10,577 bases of DNA from JAKBCQ01 sp021807585 (GTDB lineage Bacteria > Planctomycetota > Planctomycetia > Isosphaerales > Isosphaeraceae). Below the pieces are notes generated by a model, which was not told the origin of the DNA, ran no database searches, and saw only the letters and a list, made by a program, of their open reading frames with translations. A program made the translations under genes and the position numbers. The DNA is taken from assembly GCA_027325115.1 (NCBI GenBank), contig DAHWFG010000547.1, positions 1 to 10,577 on the forward strand, given 5' to 3'. Shown here one piece after another: positions 1 through 6,527 of this stretch. Every line of letters begins with the position of its first letter. The stretch's first letter is position 1.

Positions 1-164
1 GGGGTTTTTCCGAACGAGAAGGCGCGAAGAGGGGGGAATCGAGGGGGGATTTTCCGAGTAGCGCCTCGGCGACCGACGAATCGAGCTGAGGGAACGGAGG
101 CGATCGCCGCATAAGGGTGTTTGTTTGCTCGGATTTGATATGCGTATTGTTATATTATGCGGCC
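1..164. other. gene-free left edge with G-rich direct repeat
   Basis: I see no convincing gene here. Two G6 runs (31-36 and 43-48) lie close together, and the 13-base word at 45-57 matches the first 13 bases of the window in 12 of 13 positions (a GGGG-W-TTTTCCGA pattern). This suggests the end of a small repeat family that may continue past the window edge. A perfect 10-base palindrome, GGCGATCGCC, spans about 99-108. I found no hairpin with a T-run that would serve as terminator for the minus-strand gene ending at 165; the AT-rich stretch 131-160 makes only a short imperfect stem. Confidence 0.5.
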
Positions 165-1172
165 TTACTCTTCCAACGTCTTGCGGTAGACGAAGATTAA
201 TTTAATAGGAATATTTAAATTCTTATCATCTAAGATTTTTGACGAATCCTTCGATAAAGAAAACTGAATCGTAATATTTTCATTCGTGCTCAGTATGCAT
301 TCGATCTGCACATTTGAAAGATCGATTCCGACGTCCTCGTCGTTTTTCGGTCGAGCGATTATTCTTTCGATGTCATATCCTGGAATCGCTTCTATCTCCG
401 GACCGTTGAATGATAATTCCAACTGATCTAATGGGAGCCGCTTTTTAGATATTAAATTTTTATTCGTTAATATATACTCTTTTTGAACTCGCTTTTGATG
501 CAATAAGTCCTTCAGCGAAGATCGAAGGACTTTTGCCAGAACTAGATCAAGCCCATCTTTTCGATCAGGATGGTCGCGGTGTCGATCGAGGATTTCTTTA
601 GTTAATTCAAACATCCTAAATCTTTGTTTTGACATATATGCCGAGTCCCCCTCGTGATCCTCTGCTGTCAATCGCTTGATGTTCCTATTCATGTCATTCA
701 TTTCAGCCTTCAGAGCGAAAAAATCGAGTCTCGATTGAGCGGCGAATCCGGCCAGCGATAAAAGAAGCACGACGCAAACACTTAGCGCCCATTTCGACCA
801 AGTCGCCATCGAGGTGATTCTTGTATCGACCGTCCCACGAAAGACGGATAATTCTTGGAATTGTTCCTGAATACGTGATATTTCGCTACGAACTCCACCG
901 ATTTGACTCGAAAAATCGGAGCGCATTCCGCGGATTTCGTCGGTTAATCCGTTACGCACTCCATCGATTTCAATCGATAATTTCGATTCTATGCCTCGAA
1001 ACTCGCTTCTCAGCTCTCCTTGTCGTTCAATCGATTGTTTGACATCTTCCCCCAAGGAATCAACCTTATGTTCAAGATTCTGGAGGGATTTCATCAAATT
1101 CGACCCCCACCTCTCACGCGAGGATCGATCTCTTCCAGGATCCGGACCGATCGGGATTTCTTCATCAGCCAT
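165..1172 (-). CDS. hypothetical single-span membrane protein with hendecad coiled coil
   Basis: I do not recognise the family. The product is 335 residues. Residues 1-25 are polar and Pro/Gly-rich. Residues 26-110 look like a long coiled coil; within it residues 58-101 form four consecutive 11-residue units starting FRG, IDG, IRG and IGG. Residues about 126-145 are one strongly hydrophobic membrane segment. Residues 150-335 are a charged, mixed alpha/beta-looking domain with no motif I can name. There is no signal peptide, so the coiled coil is probably cytoplasmic and the C-terminal domain on the far side of the membrane. The start at 1172 is preferred over an in-frame ATG at 1376 because AAAGGA lies 7 bases upstream and a good promoter lies between the two. 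The 3' half is AT-rich (14 G/C in 60 bases at 181-240, against 45 in 60 at 5461-5520), which may mean transfer or weak selection. It is transcribed away from the propeller operon. I am confident it is a gene; its function is unknown. Confidence 0.8.
   Translation of the reverse strand: MADEEIPIGPDPGRDRSSRERWGSNLMKSLQNLEHKVDSLGEDVKQSIERQGELRSEFRGIESKLSIEIDGVRNGLTDEIRGMRSDFSSQIGGVRSEISRIQEQFQELSVFRGTVDTRITSMATWSKWALSVCVVLLLSLAGFAAQSRLDFFALKAEMNDMNRNIKRLTAEDHEGDSAYMSKQRFRMFELTKEILDRHRDHPDRKDGLDLVLAKVLRSSLKDLLHQKRVQKEYILTNKNLISKKRLPLDQLELSFNGPEIEAIPGYDIERIIARPKNDEDVGIDLSNVQIECILSTNENITIQFSLSKDSSKILDDKNLNIPIKLIFVYRKTLEE
870..1001 (-). repeat. four tandem 11-residue (hendecad) coiled-coil units
   Basis: Residues 58-101 of the minus-strand membrane protein divide cleanly into FRGIESKLSIE, IDGVRNGLTDE, IRGMRSDFSSQ and IGGVRSEISRI. 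Each unit has a large hydrophobic residue at position 1, Gly at position 3, a hydrophobic residue at position 4 and mostly a hydrophobic residue at position 8. Hendecad periodicity is known from right-handed or nearly straight coiled coils. The conserved Gly at position 3 is unusual for a plain coiled coil and could permit close helix packing. Confidence 0.65.
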
Positions 1173-1179
1173 CGAAATA

Positions 1180-1185
1180 TCCTTT
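1180..1185 (-). promoter_or_regulatory. Shine-Dalgarno deciding the start at 1172
   Basis: Read on the minus strand, AAAGGA sits 7 bases before ATG 1172. This spacing is near optimal and is the main reason for choosing the 335-residue form over the longer open frame from 1376. Confidence 0.7.
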
Positions 1186-1218
1186 ATCCATTTTCGTAAT
1201 TGTCTGCAAACTATCGTA

Positions 1219-1247
1219 AGGATAACACATCCCAAAGACACTGGCAA
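1219..1247 (-). promoter_or_regulatory. sigma70-like promoter for the minus-strand membrane protein
   Basis: On the minus strand, TTGCCA (1242-1247, 5 of 6 to the -35 consensus) is followed after exactly 17 bases by TATCCT (1219-1224, 4 of 6 to the -10 consensus), with a TGT just before it that fits an extended -10. The predicted transcript would begin near 1212 and give a leader of about 40 bases before ATG 1172. Placing it here excludes translation from ATG 1376. It is a pattern match only. Confidence 0.45.
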
Positions 1248-1352
1248 TGCGAATTTTCGGATCTCTGAACCCCAACCCACTCTTACCGATAATGTGATCA
1301 AGCCGATGGGTCGTGAGCCGTTCAAGCCGGATTCAATCGATCCCGAACGATC

Positions 1353-1374
1353 GGCGCCGGCGGGTTTCGGCGCC
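1353..1374. other. GC-rich hairpin in the divergent intergenic region
   Basis: GGCGCC at 1353-1358 and GGCGCC at 1369-1374 can pair. One further G-C pair and a G-T wobble extend the stem to about 8 pairs around a 6-base loop (1361-1366). No T-run follows on either strand, so it does not look like an intrinsic terminator. It lies between the two divergent promoters and could be an operator-like or cruciform element, or chance. Confidence 0.4.
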
Positions 1375-1432
1375 AATCCTTCTGGATATCCCCTTCGGTT
1401 TCCATGCTCCCCGATTTTCCCCCGCGACCATC

Positions 1433-1461
1433 TTGACGTTCGTCCGGGGTCGCGTTAACTT
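1433..1461 (+). promoter_or_regulatory. weak candidate promoter for the propeller operon
   Basis: TTGACG at 1433-1438 matches the -35 consensus in 5 of 6 bases. The best -10 at a spacing of 17 is TAACTT (1456-1461), only 3 of 6. A start near 1468 would give a leader of about 86 bases before ATG 1554 and would leave ATG 1470 almost leaderless. The match is weak, and planctomycete promoters may differ. Confidence 0.25.
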
Positions 1462-1538
1462 CGAGATACATGCGTCCGAACCGGCTCTCAAAGTTCGCCG
1501 CGGTGCTTCAAGCTTCCGCATCGTTCGCAGTCGTCATC

Positions 1539-1544
1539 GAAGGA
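1539..1544 (+). promoter_or_regulatory. Shine-Dalgarno deciding the start at 1554
   Basis: GAAGGA lies 9 bases before ATG 1554. The in-frame ATG at 1470 has only a weak purine stretch (CGAGATAC) before it. This favours the 1657-residue product over the 1685-residue one. Confidence 0.55.
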
Positions 1545-1553
1545 AATACCCGT

Positions 1554-4500
1554 ATGTCACCCGTATGCGACGCCCGCTTGATCGCAACCCCCGTCACGCT
1601 ATCCGGCGAAATTCGAATCCGTTCGAAATCGCGCGTCGCAACCGCTTTGATTTTAACGACGTTCGCGATCTTCACGCTCAATCCGGGTCTCCCGCAAACC
1701 TCCTGGGCTCGCAGGCAAATCGCCACGGCTTATGCTCCGGCGGGACCGCTTACGAGCACCACGACGACAAATGACGAAGAGCCGTTCACCTTCGAAAACG
1801 CCGCCAATAACCTGACGATCGAAGATTCCGAGGTCTTCGGCGTCGCGTTCGCTCCCGGAGGTCAAACGCTCGCGGTCATTTCGGGTCGGTGGGATCAGCC
1901 GAGCAAACTCAGGATCGTCGACCTCGCCAAAAAACGGACCGTTGTCGAACTCAACGAACCCGGTTGGATCCGCGTCGTCGCGCTCAGTCCCGCGGGGGAT
2001 CTCCTCGCGACCGCGAACAACGACGTGCTCAAAATCCGCGACCCGCGTTCCGGCCGAACGCTTCGTCAGATCAACGGACTGGGAGGGCGAATCGACGCGT
2101 TCGCGTTCGCCCCCGACGGTAAGACGATTGTCGCGGCGGTCGGCGACGCGATCAAATTCCTCGAAACGAGCACCGGAAAGACGCTCGGAGAAACCAGGGC
2201 GCATCCGGGAGGTTGTTACGCGGTCGCGTTCGCGGTCGCGGGTCGCGTCGTCGTGACGGGGGGCGCCGACGGCGCGATCCGCGCGTTCGATTCGCTGAGC
2301 CGCAAGGAACTTCAAACGAAATCCGCCTCCAAAAAACCGATCCAAAGTTTGGCCGTGAGCCCCGACGGGTCGCTCGTCGCCGCGGCGTCGTGGGATCATA
2401 CGATCACACTTTGGGAACCCGCGACGGGTCGAACGATCGGCAAGATCGAGGGATTCTCGCGTCCCGTTCTCGCGGTCGCGTTCAGCCCCGACGGCAAAAC
2501 GATCGCGGCGACGAGCGGCGAATGGGGAGGCGACGACCGGGCGTCGAATCCGAATCCCCAGCCCGCTCCGGCGGCGCCCTATAATTACGGATCGAACGCC
2601 GACAAAGACGGCGCGAAACCCAAAGCCCCCCCGACCGATTTTCGTCTCTTCGATGTATCCACGCGCAAGGAAATCTTTCATCTGACGCCGCGCGGAACGC
2701 GCGCCTTCGCGCTCGCGTTCAGCCCCGACGGCAAGACGATCGCGACCGGCGGAGACGATAAAACCGCGACGCTCCGGGACGTATCGACGCGCGACGAAAT
2801 CGCGCAATATCCCCCCGCGGGAGAGATCGAAAACCCGCAAATCGTTTTATCCACATGCTTAAGCCCCGACGGCAAGTTGTTGGCCGTTGGAGGTGAAGAT
2901 AAATTTACGCGATTGCGCGATGCGAAGACGGGGAAGATCGTTCGCGCTCTCGGCGGCCACGGCGACGCGATCGCCGCGGTCGCGTTCAGTCCCAAGGGGG
3001 ATACGGTAGCGACGGCGAGCTACGATAAAACGGTCAAGCTCTGGGACGTCGCGACGGGCGCCGAGCGGATGACGCTCAAGGGGCATCAAAAATGGGTGCT
3101 CGCGGTCGCTTTCAGCCCCGACGGTAAAACGCTCGCGACGGGATCTTACGACCGTACGGTGCGGCTCTGGCATGTCGCCGACGGTCGCGAATCGGCGACG
3201 CTCGAGGGGCATCGCGCGACGGTTCGAGCCGTCGCTTTCAGCCCCGACGGAAAAACGCTCGCGTCGGCGGGGGGGGATCGCGTCGTCAGAATCTGGAATT
3301 TGGCCGATCAAAAAACGATCGCGACGCTCAAAGGGCACAAAGGAGGAATCCGCGGCCTCGCGTTCAGCCCGAACGGAGCAATTCTGGCGTCGGCGGGTGA
3401 AGATAACTCGATCAAATTATGGGATCTCCAAACCTCGAAAGAGCGCGCGACGCTCGCGGGGCACAACGACATCGTCTGGGCGCTCGCGTTCTCGCCTTCG
3501 GGAAAAACGCTCGTCTCGGGAGCATACGACGGATCGATCAAAATCTGGGATCCCGCGATCGGCGTCGAGATCGAAGAACTAAGACAACACGCCGAGGCGG
3601 TCTCGTCGACCGCGTTCGCCGACGACGGTCGCACGCTCTATTCAGGCGGATATGATAAATCGCTGAAACTCTGGTCGATCGCGACCCCCGTCGCCGCCCC
3701 CAAACACGCGCTTCGGGGAATGAAGGGACAAACGTCGTTTATCGCGTTCGCACCCGGCGGAACGCTTTTGGCTTCGGGAGGGTTCGATCGCCGCGTACGC
3801 ATCTGGGACGCCCGTTCGCGCACGCTCGTCGCCTCGTTCCCCGAGGTTTCGTCCGAGATCGTCAAGGGCCGATTCACCCCCGACGGTCGCAAGCTCGCGG
3901 TCGCTCTCGGCGACGGATCGATCTCGATCTGGGACGTCGAATCGGGCGAGGAACTCGCGACGATCGCGCCCCGCTCCAAATCGATCGCCGCGCTCGCGGT
4001 CGATCCGACCGGAACTCGTATCGCGACATGCGGCGACGATAAAGTCGTTCGCATCTGGAATCTCGAATCTCTTGATGAAATTCGAGCGTTTCCGGCGCTC
4101 GCGGGAGGAGCGAGCGATTTATCCTTCGCTCCCGACGGCAAATCGATCGCGGTCGCGATCGCCGCGGGGGACGGGGGTTCGATCGGCGGAGGGGTCAAAA
4201 TCCAATCGCTTGAAAGCGCCGGCGGATCATTGGATTTGCCCGGGCCTCAGGGGGGAGTCGCTTCGGCGGCGTTCTCGGCCGACGGCAAGACGATCGTCGC
4301 CGCGGGAGACGAGGGGAAGGTTTTTCTTTGGGACGCCGCGACTTCGAATTTGAAAGCGACGCTCGACGCCAAGGCGGGGATTCGTTCGGTCGTTCCTCGC
4401 GCCGATGGATCGTCGGTTTTGGTTGCGACGAACGACGGAGGTCTCTCGGTTTGGGATCTTAAAAGCGGACGACGCACGTTCCAACTGATCGGCTGGTCGG

Positions 4501-6527
4501 GTTCGATCGCCGATGTCGCTCTCGGCGGCGACGGCTCGCTCGTCGCAGTCGCGGGGGGCGCCGAATCGATCAGGCTCTGGAATCTCGCGCAGACATCCAA
4601 AGATGATCCGTCGATTCATTATCGCGGCGGCCCCGTGATTTCGGCGGCGTATTCGCCCGACGGAAGCCGCGCAGCGCTGGGGTCGCTTGATAAAACCGTC
4701 AGGGTTTGGGATTTCGCCAAGGGGAAGGCCGCGCTCACGCTGACGGGTCACACCAAACCCGTCTACGGAATCGCGTATAGCCCCGACGGGGCGCGGATCG
4801 CATCGGCGAGCGGGCAATTTGAAAAGCAAAACGAACCGGGAGAGATCATCGTTTGGAACGCCGTTACGGGCGAGATCGAGTCGACGCTCAAAGGTCATTC
4901 GGGGCTGATCTACTGCGTTAAGTTCTCTCCCGACGGTAAAACGATCGCTTCGGGAGGCGCCGACAGCGTGATCAAATTGTGGGATCTCGCTTCCAAAAAA
5001 GAGATCAAGTCTTTAAATGGACATAAAGGCTCGGTTCGTAATCTGCTGTTTACGAAAGACGGCAAGACGCTCGTCTCGGCGGGATTCGACGGCGCCGTCA
5101 AGTTTTGGAACGCGGTCGAAGGCAAGGAATCGAAATCGATCGAGGCGTTCAAAAACGGCGTCGGAGTGCAGGCGATCGCGCTTTCGCCCGACGAAAAAAC
5201 GCTCGCGGCGTGTTCGTCGACTGGTCAAACGCAACCTCCCGGTGAGATCAAACTGTTCCAACTTGAAGACAATTCAGAGATCGGCAAGTTGACGGGCCAT
5301 CAGGGGTGGGCGCTCTCGGTCGCGTTCAGCGGCGACGGCAAGCGGCTGGCGACATCGGGGGGGCTTTACAACCAATACGGCGAGGTTTTGTTGTGGGACG
5401 TCGCGTCGCGGCAAATCCTCGCGAAGTTCGCGGGGCATTCGGCGTGGGTCGAGGGGGTCGCGTTCAGCCCCGACGGCGCGCGGTTGTTGAGCGTCGGCGG
5501 CTTTCAGGGAGGGCGCGGCGAAGCGACGGTTCATCAAACGTCCTCCGGGGCGCCGTTCGCCAAGAAAACACTCGGACCGACATCGGAGATGATCTGGACC
5601 GTCGATTTCAGCCCCGACGGCAAATCGGTCGTCGCCGCGGCGGGGAATTTCACCAATCCCGGCGAGGCGTTCGTGTGGAATCTGGGAGACGACAAGCTCA
5701 TCACGACGATCAAGGGGCATACGAAGGGGGTCGCGTCGGCGCGGTTCAGCCCCGACGGCAAGCGGGTCGTCACCGCGGGGTGGGATCAAATTGCCAAGAT
5801 CTGGAATGTCTCCGATTGGAAAGAGCTCGCGACGCTCAAGGGGCACGCCGGCGCGGTGCGGGCGCGATTCACCCCGGACGGCAAAGCGATCGTCACCGTC
5901 GGCGAAGATAAGACGATCAAAATCTGGGACGCGTCGACATACAAAGAGCTTCAAACGCTTAAAGGCCACACCGACCGGATCTTTTCGATCGCTTTCAGCC
6001 GCGACGGCAAGACGATGGCGACGGGCGCGGGCAAATTCCCCGACGAGGGGACCGGCGGCGAGATTCGCTTATGGGATACGGCGACATGGAAGGAGATCGG
6101 CGTCGTCGCGGGGCACGCCGGGGCGGTGACGACGATCGCGTTCAGCCCCGACGGCAAAACGCTCGTAAGCGGCGGAATCGACAAATCGATCCGTTTGTGG
6201 GATGTGGCTTCAAGGACCGAAATCGGCTATGTTGGAGGTTACGACAACAATACGTATACGGTTGAATTCTCACCCGACGGCAAGTATTTGATTTACGCGA
6301 TCGAGCAGGATCCCGCGATCCACGTTCGAGAGCTCGGCCCCGGAGACGACGCGGCGCGTCTTGAGGGGGGTACGCAATGGGCGAAAGGGATCGCGTTGAG
6401 TCCCGACGGCGAAACGCTCGCGGTGGGCGGCGACGATCGAACCGTGAAGTTATGGGATTGGCGCAAAGCCGTCGCCGCGGCGCGATCGGCCGATTCGGAA
6501 CACAATTCAAGGAGTTCGCAGCCATGA
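1554..6527 (+). CDS. giant exported WD40 beta-propeller protein (about 35 blades)
   Basis: The 1657-residue product begins with a basic stretch and a hydrophobic segment (residues 28-42), followed by a plausible signal peptidase site at SWA (residue 52). Almost all the rest, from residue 92 to about 1640, is WD40 repeats. Most carry the FSPDGKT turn and end in a (V/I)(K/R)(L/I)W(D/N) strand, often with GH at the blade junction. I count 35, which equals five seven-bladed propellers. There is no kinase, caspase or other catalytic domain, although planctomycete WD40 arrays are often fused to one. Blade 6 carries a Pro/Asn/Gly-rich insert (about 2514-2640). Several C-terminal blades carry longer loops ending in GE. 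The likely role is an extracytoplasmic scaffold or binding platform for the products encoded downstream. The stop overlaps the next start (ATGA, 6524-6527), so the genes are probably co-translated. ATG 1470 is the alternative start, adding 28 residues that are themselves weakly signal-like. Fold and export are well supported; the partner and function are inference. Confidence 0.9.
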   Translation: MSPVCDARLIATPVTLSGEIRIRSKSRVATALILTTFAIFTLNPGLPQTSWARRQIATAYAPAGPLTSTTTTNDEEPFTFENAANNLTIEDSEVFGVAFAPGGQTLAVISGRWDQPSKLRIVDLAKKRTVVELNEPGWIRVVALSPAGDLLATANNDVLKIRDPRSGRTLRQINGLGGRIDAFAFAPDGKTIVAAVGDAIKFLETSTGKTLGETRAHPGGCYAVAFAVAGRVVVTGGADGAIRAFDSLSRKELQTKSASKKPIQSLAVSPDGSLVAAASWDHTITLWEPATGRTIGKIEGFSRPVLAVAFSPDGKTIAATSGEWGGDDRASNPNPQPAPAAPYNYGSNADKDGAKPKAPPTDFRLFDVSTRKEIFHLTPRGTRAFALAFSPDGKTIATGGDDKTATLRDVSTRDEIAQYPPAGEIENPQIVLSTCLSPDGKLLAVGGEDKFTRLRDAKTGKIVRALGGHGDAIAAVAFSPKGDTVATASYDKTVKLWDVATGAERMTLKGHQKWVLAVAFSPDGKTLATGSYDRTVRLWHVADGRESATLEGHRATVRAVAFSPDGKTLASAGGDRVVRIWNLADQKTIATLKGHKGGIRGLAFSPNGAILASAGEDNSIKLWDLQTSKERATLAGHNDIVWALAFSPSGKTLVSGAYDGSIKIWDPAIGVEIEELRQHAEAVSSTAFADDGRTLYSGGYDKSLKLWSIATPVAAPKHALRGMKGQTSFIAFAPGGTLLASGGFDRRVRIWDARSRTLVASFPEVSSEIVKGRFTPDGRKLAVALGDGSISIWDVESGEELATIAPRSKSIAALAVDPTGTRIATCGDDKVVRIWNLESLDEIRAFPALAGGASDLSFAPDGKSIAVAIAAGDGGSIGGGVKIQSLESAGGSLDLPGPQGGVASAAFSADGKTIVAAGDEGKVFLWDAATSNLKATLDAKAGIRSVVPRADGSSVLVATNDGGLSVWDLKSGRRTFQLIGWSGSIADVALGGDGSLVAVAGGAESIRLWNLAQTSKDDPSIHYRGGPVISAAYSPDGSRAALGSLDKTVRVWDFAKGKAALTLTGHTKPVYGIAYSPDGARIASASGQFEKQNEPGEIIVWNAVTGEIESTLKGHSGLIYCVKFSPDGKTIASGGADSVIKLWDLASKKEIKSLNGHKGSVRNLLFTKDGKTLVSAGFDGAVKFWNAVEGKESKSIEAFKNGVGVQAIALSPDEKTLAACSSTGQTQPPGEIKLFQLEDNSEIGKLTGHQGWALSVAFSGDGKRLATSGGLYNQYGEVLLWDVASRQILAKFAGHSAWVEGVAFSPDGARLLSVGGFQGGRGEATVHQTSSGAPFAKKTLGPTSEMIWTVDFSPDGKSVVAAAGNFTNPGEAFVWNLGDDKLITTIKGHTKGVASARFSPDGKRVVTAGWDQIAKIWNVSDWKELATLKGHAGAVRARFTPDGKAIVTVGEDKTIKIWDASTYKELQTLKGHTDRIFSIAFSRDGKTMATGAGKFPDEGTGGEIRLWDTATWKEIGVVAGHAGAVTTIAFSPDGKTLVSGGIDKSIRLWDVASRTEIGYVGGYDNNTYTVEFSPDGKYLIYAIEQDPAIHVRELGPGDDAARLEGGTQWAKGIALSPDGETLAVGGDDRTVKLWDWRKAVAAARSADSEHNSRSSQP
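1827..6477 (+). repeat. tandem WD40 repeat array, about 35 units averaging 44 residues
   Basis: The repeat unit is about 42 residues, longer where loops are inserted. Blades 9-13 (about 2950-3590) are closest to consensus, while blades 1-4, 18, 20 and 34 are the most divergent. At DNA level a 17-base core, TTCAGCCCCGACGGCAA, occurs verbatim at 2481-2497, 2718-2734, 5607-5623, 5745-5761 and 6141-6157. This gives scattered short homologies inside one gene. Confidence 0.9.
6509..6527 (+). promoter_or_regulatory. Shine-Dalgarno and ATGA stop-start overlap
   Basis: AAGGAG (6509-6514) lies inside the end of the WD40 gene, 9 bases before ATG 6524. The WD40 stop TGA (6525-6527) overlaps that ATG. 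This is a classic coupling arrangement, and it fixes the DUF1549 start at 6524 rather than at an in-frame ATG at 6377. Confidence 0.8.

Noticed and set aside
131..164. Possible terminator for the minus-strand gene in the AT-rich stretch after its stop
   Set aside because: Only about five pairs can form, including a wobble, with no proper T-run. I cannot support a terminator.
1173..1376. N-terminal 68-residue extension of the minus-strand membrane protein, with a hydrophobic stretch that could be a membrane segment
   Set aside because: The Shine-Dalgarno before ATG 1172 and a sigma70-like promoter inside the extension both argue that translation starts at 1172. The hydrophobic stretch coincides with the promoter DNA.
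991..1458. Plus-strand open frame of 155 codons opposite the membrane protein start and intergenic region
   Set aside because: It overlaps the well-formed coiled-coil gene antisense and has no protein-like pattern. The intergenic part is better explained by promoters.
1653..2840. Long minus-strand open frame opposite the first WD40 blades
   Set aside because: It is antisense to a well-supported repeat array. Its Arg-rich, repetitive translation mirrors the FSPDGKT coding pattern, and similar frames appear opposite other blades (for example 4227-4898 and 5274-5969). High GC suppresses stops in this frame.
1827..6477. CRISPR-like array, because a short word recurs through 4.7 kb
   Set aside because: The spacing is irregular in bases but fits coding WD40 blades in one continuous frame. 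There are no unique spacers of constant size and no cas genes.
6377..6523. Earlier in-frame start for the DUF1549 protein
   Set aside because: It would add 49 Arg-rich residues before a clean signal peptide and overlap the WD40 gene by about 150 bases. The ATGA junction with AAGGAG is far better.
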